Below, piece by piece: positions 18,108 to 26,044 of a stretch of 64,000 nt of DNA; position 1 is the stretch's first letter; every line of letters starts with the position of its first letter. A program made the position numbers and the translations under genes. This stretch comes from an uncultured Planctomycetaceae bacterium (lineage in GTDB: Bacteria; Planctomycetota; Planctomycetia; Pirellulales; Pirellulaceae), in the NCBI GenBank assembly GCA_937862885.1, contig CALMEE010000121.1, forward strand, positions 1 to 64,000, given 5' to 3'. The notes under the pieces were generated by a model, which did no database searches, was not told where the DNA came from, and saw nothing but the letters and a program-made list of their open reading frames with translations.

Positions 18108-18462
18108 TTCCAATCACCAATTCAATCAAAAAGTTGAAGCACCTTTTTCGGCAGTCACTTTCTACCTGTAGCGTAGGTCGGTCAAACGGGTGGTGTAAGA
18201 TAAATCCTTTACCGGATAAAATCTTTATAGGGGCTCCTTCCAATAATAACAAAGATACCAATATTAACGCACAGGCTGGGACTCGGGGTCACTCAAGCGC
18301 CGAAAAGTCGCGTTGGCTGGTTATTCCTGTCACATTAATCTTACCCACAAATGTGAGCAAGTTACGTCATCGACAGTTCGTCCTTCACATGTGCGATATC
18401 GACTCCTACGCTCTTGTCCAGGAGCATTAATGACCCCGTCAGCTTTTTGGCGGCACCACCTT
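18108..18462. other. Intergenic region, no gene seen
   Basis: About 350 bases upstream of the small protein gene and downstream of the unknown gene at 18463. It must hold the small gene's promoter, but no convincing -35/-10 pair, RNA gene or terminator was picked out. Confidence 0.4.
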
Positions 18463-19380
18463 CTAGAGGATGTTGATGTGTTGCAGGTCCTCGATCGGTT
18501 CCGTGAAAGAACACGAACCAAAGGAAATACAAAATTCGCGGCGCGCGTGGCGAACTGCGGGGGAATCTAATTGATAATTACGCCAGCCAACAAATTCTTG
18601 GTTAATCTCGAAATGATCGGCATGCGAATCTAATAACAACTCAGTGGTGAGTTCGCGATCGATTTTGTGTTGGTCAACAAGACAAGCGGCAACAAATACA
18701 TTCAAGAAACCATGCATGAGACCAATCGGCGATTCATCCGCATACGTCAATCGATACTCTGAACGAATCGGATGATGCAGGCCGGCGGTCGCCTTAAACC
18801 CAACAGCGTGACTTTTGGCTTCCCAAATAAAATTCGACACGACGTCTGCACTGGGAATCAAGTCCGTCTGTACGCCTCCCGTGCGAATCTTGGCAAAAAA
18901 GTCGCTCCGCCCTTTCTCGCGAATTCGGGCGATTTGTTCAAAGTGCGGCTGATGATCACGCCACGGCAGTTCCGCAAACACTGAAATATCAGATGGAATG
19001 TGCGATACGAGCACTTCCAAATGCTCGACCGAGGGAGTGCTAACTTCGATCGTGTCCACCAAGTAATTATGGTCCCCTCCCCTGCCCCGCTCATTAAACG
19101 ATCGGATCTCTGCCAACCCTCGCGCAAAATCGGGATCTGAAACAGGAGGAAGCAGTGCACTAATCAACCACGATTTGTTCGTTCGCGGTAACTGCGTGGT
19201 CAGCAACTCAAGTTCGCGCAACTTCAAAGCAGGCACAATCAACCGCGCCAACATCCACTGCCAGTCTTCTTCCAAGTACCTCGCATAGTTGGCAACCACC
19301 TGCGGTAGCTCCAGACTCGCCGGCGGAAATAAACCAGCGTAGTCGATTAGTTGATTAAATAAGTTGCGTAAGGCTGACAT
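18463..19380 (-). CDS. Conserved protein of unknown function in the lexA operon
   Basis: A soluble protein of about 305 residues with no signal peptide. Striking invariant-looking blocks are LIDYAGLFPPASL at the N terminus, FFAKIRTGG, VGFKATAGLHHP, GFLNVFVAA and FGSCSF near the C terminus. Alternating short beta and helical segments and the position of KIRTGG and KATAGLHHP suggest a TIM-barrel-like enzyme, but no family name can be given. The start is set at 19380 (AAGAG seven bases before the ATG); an in-frame ATG at 19401 is possible. It lies 70 bases downstream of lexA on the same strand and may be co-transcribed with it. Confidence 0.75.
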   Translation of the reverse strand: MSALRNLFNQLIDYAGLFPPASLELPQVVANYARYLEEDWQWMLARLIVPALKLRELELLTTQLPRTNKSWLISALLPPVSDPDFARGLAEIRSFNERGRGGDHNYLVDTIEVSTPSVEHLEVLVSHIPSDISVFAELPWRDHQPHFEQIARIREKGRSDFFAKIRTGGVQTDLIPSADVVSNFIWEAKSHAVGFKATAGLHHPIRSEYRLTYADESPIGLMHGFLNVFVAACLVDQHKIDRELTTELLLDSHADHFEINQEFVGWRNYQLDSPAVRHARREFCISFGSCSFTEPIEDLQHINIL

Positions 19381-19450
19381 TGAAGCACTCTTAACAGACA
19401 TGTAAATTCTCGCATGGAGCCGACGGTATCTAAGGTTGCATTCAGCTAAC

Positions 19451-20068
19451 TCAATACTTTCGAATAACGCCGACAACAATTCCCAAAACGTTGGCGCGGG
19501 TCGTGTAGATCGGTTTCATTCGCTTGTTGGCGGGTTGCAATCGAACGCGCTTCTTTTCCGGGAACCAATATTTGACAGTTGCCTCAAATTCATCGGTCTG
19601 GACAACAGCGATATCACCTGGATTCGCAGATTTCGACGGCCGGACCACGACGTAGTCACCATCCCGGATATGTGCGTCGATCATCGAACTACCTTGCACA
19701 CGCAACAGGTAGTCACGGGAATTATTAAACAGGGCTGAAACATCGATTCGTTCATCGCCGGGAATCGCTTCCATTAGGGCACCGGCTGACACGATTCCCG
19801 CCAACGGGAATTCTGTTGGCTGTGGTCTTGCGCCATCAACTAATTGAATGCTGCGCGCCTTGTTAGCCGCACGCTGAATATATCCCTTCCGTTCGAGAAC
19901 ATCCAAGTGCCTGGCGATTCCATTTGGCGAACGGATGCGAAGTGACTTAGCCACCTCGCGTATGGAAGGTGCGAATCCATGCTTTTCGATATACGAATGC
20001 AAAAAATCAAACACCCGCCGTTGTGCCGGCGACAAAAGTTGTTCGGCTTCCATGATATCTGGGCTCAT
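19451..20068 (-). CDS. lexA: LexA repressor
   Basis: SOS transcriptional repressor that is inactivated by RecA-stimulated self-cleavage after DNA damage. The 205 residues show an N-terminal winged helix (EVAKSLRIRSPNGIARHLDVLERKGYI), the Ala-Gly cleavage site A95-G96, the nucleophile S128 in QGSSM and the general base K166 in ATVKYW. All key residues are present, so it should be functional. It begins one base after the stop of the acyl-CoA ligase gene, so both share a transcript; a GAAC-N4-GTTC palindrome upstream of the ligase is the likely autoregulatory site. A later ATG (MEAEQLLSPAQRRVF) is an alternative start. Confidence 0.95.
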   Translation of the reverse strand: MSPDIMEAEQLLSPAQRRVFDFLHSYIEKHGFAPSIREVAKSLRIRSPNGIARHLDVLERKGYIQRAANKARSIQLVDGARPQPTEFPLAGIVSAGALMEAIPGDERIDVSALFNNSRDYLLRVQGSSMIDAHIRDGDYVVVRPSKSANPGDIAVVQTDEFEATVKYWFPEKKRVRLQPANKRMKPIYTTRANVLGIVVGVIRKY

Positions 20069-20069
20069 C

Positions 20070-21935
20070 CTATTTACGGTTCAACAGCAGCGACCGCAGT
20101 TCGCGACGCATCACCTTGTTCGATGCGGTTCTGGGCAACGCATCAATCGGTTCGACTCGATCTACGCGAAACAGCGGATTCAAATCCAATTTTAGCCGTT
20201 GGTTCATTTCGCGTTTCAACAAATCCAAATCCACTTCCTTTTCCAACACAACGAACACTACGAGCGAATCGGGTCCGTGCTGTTCTGCCAGTGCAACTGC
20301 AGCAGTCTCACGCACACCCTCAACTTGGTTAAGAACCCGCTCCAGCTCCGCTGAACTAACCTTGATTCCTCCCAAATTCATTGTATCATCCGTCCTTCCT
20401 CCTGCCACGAAGTAGTCTCCTGACCTGCTGAAATAGTCACCATGGCGTCGCAAGACTTCACCAGCTGGACCATTAGGCAATCCTGCATAATACGTTTCGA
20501 AATTATCTCGATTTAGCAAGACGTTGGAGAGTCCAATGGATGGAGGAACGATATAAACTTCTCCCTGTTCTGTCGTTTCAAAATTTTCATCGAGTAACAG
20601 AAAATCTAAACCGATTGCGGCCGTCGAAAACGCTGCAGCGACATTCGGTTGAACGACCGTACTGGTGACGTAGCCACCGCCGATTTCCGTACCACCGCAG
20701 TACTCGATGATCGGCTTGCCCCCGGCGAGCGATGAAAGATATCGCATATCGTCGGGATGAGATGTCTCACCTGTCGAACTAAAACAACGAATGGACGACC
20801 AATCGAATTGCTCCATGACTCGACTCTCTCGCCAACTTTTGACGATCGTCGGCACGACCCCCAACATATTGACCTTGGCCTGCTCGATAAAACGACCAAA
20901 GCCCACTCCCATCGGCACATCTTCGTACAGCCCGATCGTCGCTCGGTTCAACAGTGACGCAAATATCAGCCATGGCCCCATCATCCAACCGAGATTCGTT
21001 GGCCAAACCACCACATCGCCGGCTTGAATATTTTGGTGAACATGTCCGTCGATGCCACAGCGTAACGGCGTAAGATGGTTCCAGACAATTGCCTTGGGCT
21101 CACCCGTCGTGCCAGATGAAAACAACACGTTTATACAATCATTTGCCGATGCAACATGCGGCACGAAATGCTCGTCGTCGCTGAGAAAATCTCTCCAGTG
21201 CCGATCTTGGGAGCGCAACTCACATTTCGTCGATAGCGTATCCTTGGATTGATCAGCCGAATCATGGTTCTGCAAAACAATCACGGGCAAGTTACTGGCA
21301 TCGCACACACGTTGGTACAAAGGTAATTTCTTGCCGCCGCGGTGGATCGAATCGTACGTGAAAATTCCCTTGGCCTCGGAGATCCGCAGTCGGGTGGCAA
21401 TCTCGGGAGCGGCAAAACTGTCGGCGATCGAAACGATGCTGCAACCAAGTGCAATCGCACCTAAATAGATGGGAACTGCGAGGCATGTCATGGGAAGCAC
21501 CACCGCCAACCGATCGCCAGGACTAAAGCCAATGGAAAACAGGGAGTTGGCAACGCGAAACGTCATGGCACGCAACTCGGCTACTGTCATGGTCTGAATT
21601 GGCGATCCAGGAATCTGCCAGACGATGGCTGCATGATCATCGGGTGCCTGAAAGCAACTATTCACAATGTTCATTTTCGCGTCGGGAAACCAAATCGCTC
21701 GCGCAGGATCATGGGCGTTGGCCAGAACTGTATCGCCAACGACATCGAAGCGAATGCCCAAACGGTGCACGACAGCCTGCCAAAATTCCTCGCGACGATT
21801 TATCGACCAATGATGCAATGCTCGATAGTCGGGAAGCCCGAGCACGTCACACCATCGCTGAATATTTGAGTTACGGATTTCCTCTTCGCTGGGTAACCAA
21901 TGTGGATCGAGTTGCAACATTGATTTGGCTTCCAT
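20070..21935 (-). CDS. AMP-forming acyl-CoA ligase, plant AAE17/18-like
   Basis: ANL-superfamily adenylating enzyme of 621 residues that makes an acyl-CoA from a carboxylic acid, ATP and CoA. P-loop LFSSGTTGEPKAI, the STGETS and YCGGTE blocks, the GDYF aspartate region with GRTDDTMNLGGIKVSS, and the C-terminal lysine in ASNKVMRREL are all present. From memory, IADSFAAPEIATRLRISEAKGIFT, GGKKLPLY and TNLGWMMGPW follow the plant acyl-activating enzymes AAE17/18 more closely than acetyl-CoA synthetase. Acetoacetate, the end product of homogentisate breakdown by the neighbouring pathway, is an attractive but unproven substrate. It is co-transcribed with lexA one base downstream. Confidence 0.85.
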   Translation of the reverse strand: MEAKSMLQLDPHWLPSEEEIRNSNIQRWCDVLGLPDYRALHHWSINRREEFWQAVVHRLGIRFDVVGDTVLANAHDPARAIWFPDAKMNIVNSCFQAPDDHAAIVWQIPGSPIQTMTVAELRAMTFRVANSLFSIGFSPGDRLAVVLPMTCLAVPIYLGAIALGCSIVSIADSFAAPEIATRLRISEAKGIFTYDSIHRGGKKLPLYQRVCDASNLPVIVLQNHDSADQSKDTLSTKCELRSQDRHWRDFLSDDEHFVPHVASANDCINVLFSSGTTGEPKAIVWNHLTPLRCGIDGHVHQNIQAGDVVVWPTNLGWMMGPWLIFASLLNRATIGLYEDVPMGVGFGRFIEQAKVNMLGVVPTIVKSWRESRVMEQFDWSSIRCFSSTGETSHPDDMRYLSSLAGGKPIIEYCGGTEIGGGYVTSTVVQPNVAAAFSTAAIGLDFLLLDENFETTEQGEVYIVPPSIGLSNVLLNRDNFETYYAGLPNGPAGEVLRRHGDYFSRSGDYFVAGGRTDDTMNLGGIKVSSAELERVLNQVEGVRETAAVALAEQHGPDSLVVFVVLEKEVDLDLLKREMNQRLKLDLNPLFRVDRVEPIDALPRTASNKVMRRELRSLLLNRK

Positions 21936-21987
21936 TGTTTCGTGCTTTCAATCTTGCTTAGCTATGAAATAGGTAAAACATTGGTCT

Positions 21988-21999
21988 GAACAATTGTTC
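21988..21999 (-). promoter_or_regulatory. Putative LexA operator (SOS box)
   Basis: The perfect 12-base palindrome GAACAATTGTTC fits GAAC-N4-GTTC, the core of the Bacillus/actinobacterial LexA box. It lies 53 bases upstream of the ligase ATG that heads the transcript with lexA, where an autoregulatory site is expected. Which motif planctomycete LexA binds is not known to me, so the assignment is inferred from position and symmetry. Confidence 0.5.
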
Positions 22000-22028
22000 C
22001 GGTTGTAGCCTCTCGACTGAGGCCCCAG

Positions 22029-22667
22029 TCATAAATTTTGTGGCTTGGTCATTGGTGGAGTGATGACCTTCGGCAGATCAAAACGATTGTCAGTCTTGCA
22101 ATACTGCAATCCACCCATGCGGCCAATCGCACCGAATCGATCGGGTTGAATTTTACCCGAGCTATCAAGAACATCTTCCGCAAGATGAATCAATACAATT
22201 TTGCCAATCACAAGGTTGGCCGCAAATGGTCCATGTCCAATCGGCACGATCTGCAACAACTCACATTCGAACTGGATGGGCGACTCAGCAACCCGGGGTG
22301 GCGAAATTCGCATGGACGGGACGGGAGTTAACCCGACTTCTTCGAACTCGCTCACGTCTGCGGAGAATTCTGCCGAAGTCTGATGCATCTTGACGGCCTG
22401 CGTATATGACACGGCGTTCACCACAAAATGCCGCGTCGCCTCGATGTTAACCACGGTATCTTTCTTGGAACCGTCCGCTCGGTTGACGGATGAAAACGAC
22501 AATGCAGCCGGCTTGGAACACACGCCATTAAAATAGCTGAACGGGGCCAAGTTCAAGTTGCCATCGTGCGAGATTGTTGACACCCAAGCGATCGGCCGCA
22601 GTACGATGGCGTGAGTCATGAGCGAGTAAACTTCACCAATCGATCGTGTTTCGGGATCAATTTGCAT
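22029..22667 (-). CDS. Flavin reductase-like FMN-binding split-barrel protein
   Basis: About 212 residues of the flavin reductase-like family. The start at the ATG at 22667 gives MQIDPETRSIGEVYSLM, which matches the usual N terminus of the family; the longer frame begins at a GTG without support. Blocks LRPIAWVSTISHDGNLNLAPFSYFNGVCSKPAALSFS and KDTVVNI form the FMN-binding site. Members supply reduced flavin to monooxygenases or act as stand-alone oxidoreductases. It sits downstream of the homogentisate dioxygenase gene on the same strand, so a role in aromatic compound breakdown is plausible, though no flavin monooxygenase is nearby. Confidence 0.85.
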   Translation of the reverse strand: MQIDPETRSIGEVYSLMTHAIVLRPIAWVSTISHDGNLNLAPFSYFNGVCSKPAALSFSSVNRADGSKKDTVVNIEATRHFVVNAVSYTQAVKMHQTSAEFSADVSEFEEVGLTPVPSMRISPPRVAESPIQFECELLQIVPIGHGPFAANLVIGKIVLIHLAEDVLDSSGKIQPDRFGAIGRMGGLQYCKTDNRFDLPKVITPPMTKPQNL

Positions 22668-22741
22668 GGATGCAACAACCTGAAAATCTATAAGCTCTCG
22701 TTCCGTATGACGCACATTCAGCGGAAATCATCGCTGCGCAG

Positions 22742-22762
22742 GCAAGGATCGCTGCGCCTTGC
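22742..22762. repeat. Short hairpin in the gap between hmgA and the flavin reductase gene
   Basis: Arms GCAAGG (22742-22747) and CCTTGC (22757-22762) flank nine bases, overlapping a ten-base direct repeat of ATCGCTGCGC type. It could separate the two transcripts; no T-run follows. Confidence 0.25.
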
Positions 22763-22854
22763 TTGGATTGATGCGTGCAGACGACTTAATCGGTCCACCC
22801 ACATTCACGATTTTCTGAACCTCATCTGTCGCGAGCAAAAAACGTCACCCCTGT

Positions 22855-24069
22855 TCAGCGAGCTACGCTGTTGGGTGATGCACCATTGCCACCATTTTCC
22901 ATCCAGCTCAGCGGGTAATTTGGGTCGTCCACTTGCAACGCCTGCGGTGTAAGAAAGAGCGGACGGTCCGTGTCAAACATAACCGCCATTTCTTCAGTCT
23001 TCTTCACATTCATGCTGGCCATGATTGTTCCTGGATGGGGCCCATGCGGGATGCCGCCAGGATGTAGGGTCAGCGAACCCAACTCGACTCCCTTTCGCGA
23101 GCCGAATTCACCATCGACATAAAATAACACTTCGTCCGCTTCGACGTTGCTGTGAACATACGGGACCTTGATCGCTTCCGGGTGATGATCCAAGTGCCGC
23201 GGCGCAAAGGTACAAATCACGAAGCCACGCACCTCGAACGTCTGCTGGTACGGAGGAGGTAGATGCACGGTACCTGTTAACGGCTCGAAGTCCCAAGCAT
23301 TAAACGTGTAGGGATAGACAAAACCATCCCAGCCAACGACGTCGAATGGGTGATGAGGCATCGTTATGCGTGTCAAATGCTCATGCGATTTCACCAAGAC
23401 TGTTGTGGTAGTTTCTTGGTCGATGGTCAACAACTCATTGGGGCTATGAAAATCTCGCTCGTAGTACGGGGATCCAAGATACATTTGCCCATCCTGGTTT
23501 TGATAGCGGGCTGGTATGCGCACTGGTGCAAAACATTCCAGAATCAAGTGATCCTCGTTCTCGATCTGATCACTTACGAGTCGGTAGTTGGTCGTACGCG
23601 GGACGACAACATAATCACCTCGACGATAGGGGAGTCGTCCGAAGTGGGTCTCCAAAACCCCTGTGCCTTGATGAATGAAGATGACCTCATCAGCCGCACC
23701 GTTGCGGTAAATTTCCGTTTGCTGCCGATCGGGCTTGCAACGCCACGCGACGAGATCCTGGTTGAACAACATCGGAATTCGACCACCGATGGGGTCACCT
23801 CCTCGTCGCAAGTCTTGAGATCGAATGTGGTGGTGCCGCAACTCTTGTTCCTGCACTTTCTCAACCACGACTTTGCCCGCGGCTTCGATCTTAATATTTC
23901 TGGTGGGCGGACGCAGGTGATACATAATCGAATAGGCTCGATCGAAACCAGCCGTGGTAACAATATGTTCGTAGTAAAGCCCTTCTCCCAAGAAGCTTTC
24001 GGATTTGTCCCTGCGTAGCGCAATATGACGCTTGGGTGGCAGTAAACCAAGCGAACGATAACTGGGCAT
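22855..24069 (-). CDS. hmgA: Homogentisate 1,2-dioxygenase
   Basis: Non-heme iron dioxygenase that opens the ring of homogentisate to maleylacetoacetate in Phe/Tyr catabolism. The 404-residue cupin-type protein has YSIMYHLRPPT near the N terminus, the central GDYVVVPRTTNYRL, FDVVGWDGFVYPYTFN, and the metal site HSNVEADEVLFYV plus LHPGGIPHGPHPG, which carries the expected His and Glu ligands. It is of the short bacterial type. The start is set at the ATG at 24069, preceded by GAGGT; the 87 extra residues of the longer open frame lack homology. It is transcribed divergently from the aromatic hydroxylase operon, so both probably share a control region. No hpd or fumarylacetoacetase gene is in the window. 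Confidence 0.85.
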   Translation of the reverse strand: MPSYRSLGLLPPKRHIALRRDKSESFLGEGLYYEHIVTTAGFDRAYSIMYHLRPPTRNIKIEAAGKVVVEKVQEQELRHHHIRSQDLRRGGDPIGGRIPMLFNQDLVAWRCKPDRQQTEIYRNGAADEVIFIHQGTGVLETHFGRLPYRRGDYVVVPRTTNYRLVSDQIENEDHLILECFAPVRIPARYQNQDGQMYLGSPYYERDFHSPNELLTIDQETTTTVLVKSHEHLTRITMPHHPFDVVGWDGFVYPYTFNAWDFEPLTGTVHLPPPYQQTFEVRGFVICTFAPRHLDHHPEAIKVPYVHSNVEADEVLFYVDGEFGSRKGVELGSLTLHPGGIPHGPHPGTIMASMNVKKTEEMAVMFDTDRPLFLTPQALQVDDPNYPLSWMENGGNGASPNSVAR

Positions 24070-24386
24070 ATTTTGACCTCGTGGGCAATGCTTACTAAAA
24101 TTTTGGTGGTTTATTGTTGCTGCTTCCACATCACTTGCATGCGTGGCTTGGCAAGGGATACAGCTTGCAAGTAAACTAAGGACAAGCAATTCTGAGTAAG
24201 CCGAACCAGAAAGCGGCGTGTCCAGCGTATCAATCGCACACCATGACTGGAGCTTATGCAGCGTAGGAAGCTCTAAATTTCCGATCCTCGGCTCGACGTT
24301 GATCGCGGATTTCTCTTGCGGCATCCGCACGGTCGCTGGGCCAAGGCTTTCCTATTGTATTCAAAAATCGTCTGAGAGAAAACGAG
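24070..24386. promoter_or_regulatory. Divergent control region between hmgA and the hydroxylase operon
   Basis: A 317-base gap from which both units are transcribed outward. It contains a spaced inverted repeat, ACTTGCA (24133-24139) and TGCAAGT (24166-24172), centred about 85 bases from the hmgA ATG; a regulator site is possible. No strong -35/-10 pair was identified and no gene is seen. Confidence 0.4.
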
Positions 24387-25310
24387 ATGGCAACGGCAGA
24401 AATCGGATTAACCACGACTCAAGCGCCTTTCATCGAAAAAGCTCAAGCCGAGGGTCAACTATTCATTCACCAACCCTACGAGCTTTACAGCGAAGCAAAT
24501 CAAGATACTTGGCGACGGCTGTATGCACGGATTCGTCCCCTTTGGGAGAAATACGCCAATCCGATGTTCATGCAAGGGGTCGAAAACTTGATGCTGAGCC
24601 CACACCACATCCCCCGCCTGGAGGAAATCAACAAATTCTTGGAACCACTCACTCAATTCAAGGCGAAGGCGGTCGCCGGCTATATCCCGGCCTACATTTT
24701 TTTCGACTGCATTCGCACCCGGAATTTTCCTACAACCATCACGATTCGCGATGGTTCGAAACTCGATTACCTGCCTGAGCCCGATATATTTCATGACATC
24801 GCTGGCCACGTGCCCATGCACACGGAACCGCGATTTGCAGATGTGCTTGTCCGCTTTGGAGAAGTAGCTCGGCGTGCCGCCTATCGCGCACAAAATCTAT
24901 CGGTTGCAAACGAAAAAGATCGACTAAGGATTGTAGAAAGTAACATCCGAGCTATGGCGCGATTCTTTTGGTTTACGGTAGAGTTCGGCTTAATGCGAGG
25001 TGGCAGCGACTTGAAGGTGTACGGTAGTGGGCTGCTCAGTTCGGCTGGCGAAATCGCGCATTGTATCGAGTCCCCAATTGTGCAACGTTATCCGATCCAG
25101 TTGGAATGGGTCATCAATCAATATTTTGAGATCGATCACTATCAAGAACTATTGTTTATCGTTGAGTCATTCGACCACCTGTTCGACTTAGTTGATCAAT
25201 TGGAACCGTGGATCGAAGCAGGCAAGATGGACAATGTGGCCCTGGGCGAACCCGTTATCAGCCAAGAGGACTTGAAATCATTTCTCAACGCGGAAGTGGA
25301 TGCTGCATGA
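24387..25310 (+). CDS. phhA: Pterin-dependent aromatic amino acid hydroxylase (phenylalanine 4-monooxygenase type)
   Basis: Hydroxylates an aromatic amino acid, most likely Phe to Tyr, using O2, iron and a reduced pterin. The 307 residues hold the core signature PDIFHDIAGHVPMH with iron ligands H136 and H141, and FTVEFGL with the third ligand E199. The spacing from H141 to E199 (58) is longer than the roughly 40 of human or Chromobacterium enzymes because of extra residues before FFWFTVEF. There is no N-terminal regulatory ACT domain. The stop overlaps the ATG of the dehydrogenase gene (ATGA), and a pterin synthase follows, so the operon provides the cofactor as well. The choice of Phe over Tyr or Trp is inferred from the neighbouring hmgA. 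Confidence 0.87.
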   Translation: MATAEIGLTTTQAPFIEKAQAEGQLFIHQPYELYSEANQDTWRRLYARIRPLWEKYANPMFMQGVENLMLSPHHIPRLEEINKFLEPLTQFKAKAVAGYIPAYIFFDCIRTRNFPTTITIRDGSKLDYLPEPDIFHDIAGHVPMHTEPRFADVLVRFGEVARRAAYRAQNLSVANEKDRLRIVESNIRAMARFFWFTVEFGLMRGGSDLKVYGSGLLSSAGEIAHCIESPIVQRYPIQLEWVINQYFEIDHYQELLFIVESFDHLFDLVDQLEPWIEAGKMDNVALGEPVISQEDLKSFLNAEVDAA

Positions 25311-26044
25311 GCGTTTCACCTACGCCGCCTGATCAAGCTTTGGAAAGCGCCGTTTGCTTAATCACTGGAGGGAGCAGCGGAGTTGGACTAGCAACGGCCG
25401 CCAAGTTTGTGGCAGAGGGATGCGCCGTGGCCATCTGTGCCAGAAACATCAACCGCTTGACAGCAGCCTACGAACATCTACGCGGTGTCACGGCCGACGC
25501 TGATGTTTTAGCCATCACGGCCGATCTGAATCAACCCCTGTCATTGGGAACGATCGTCCAACAAGTCATGGAACGATGGGGACGCATCGATACGCTTGTA
25601 AATAATGCTGCCGTTGCACCACTGGCTCCCTTGGACGAAACTACGGATGACGCATTTGAGCAAGTTGTGAACGTAAACATTCGAAGCGTCTTTTATTTAA
25701 CTCGCGCCGTATGGACAATCATGGAGCGGCAGAAATCCGGCACCATCATCAATTTGTCTTCGTTGGCTGCCGTAGACCCATTTCCCGGGTTTAGTGTGTA
25801 CGGTTCAAGTAAAGCCTGGATTGAGTTGTTTACGACAGCCTTAAGTAACGAGGGTCGCGATTGTGGCATCAATGTTTTTGCTGTTCGCGCTGGCACGATT
25901 GAAACCCCGCTGCTACGTGGACTCTTTCCCGATTTTCCGGCTGAACAAACACTGCGGCCTGAACAGGTTGCGGAAGTGATCTGGTCGCTTTCCCAACCTG
26001 CAATGGCTCCAGCAAGCGGTCAAGCGATCATGATTAAGCGATAG
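25307..26044 (+). CDS. Short-chain dehydrogenase/reductase, candidate pterin reductase
   Basis: Classical SDR of 245 residues: cofactor loop TGGSSGVG, NNAAVAP, and the catalytic Ser plus YGSSK (Tyr, Lys). The ATG at 25307 overlaps the stop of the hydroxylase gene by four bases, and the pterin synthase ATG follows its own stop with no gap, so the three are co-translated. In that setting the likely substrate is a pterin: either side-chain reduction of the pyruvoyl group (sepiapterin reductase role) or recycling of quinonoid dihydropterin. Sequence alone does not separate these from other SDR substrates. Confidence 0.82.
   Translation: MSVSPTPPDQALESAVCLITGGSSGVGLATAAKFVAEGCAVAICARNINRLTAAYEHLRGVTADADVLAITADLNQPLSLGTIVQQVMERWGRIDTLVNNAAVAPLAPLDETTDDAFEQVVNVNIRSVFYLTRAVWTIMERQKSGTIINLSSLAAVDPFPGFSVYGSSKAWIELFTTALSNEGRDCGINVFAVRAGTIETPLLRGLFPDFPAEQTLRPEQVAEVIWSLSQPAMAPASGQAIMIKR

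Noticed and set aside
23350-24018. 222-codon plus-strand open frame
   Set aside because: It lies fully antisense to hmgA, has no ribosome site and no recognisable product; hmgA carries clear family motifs.
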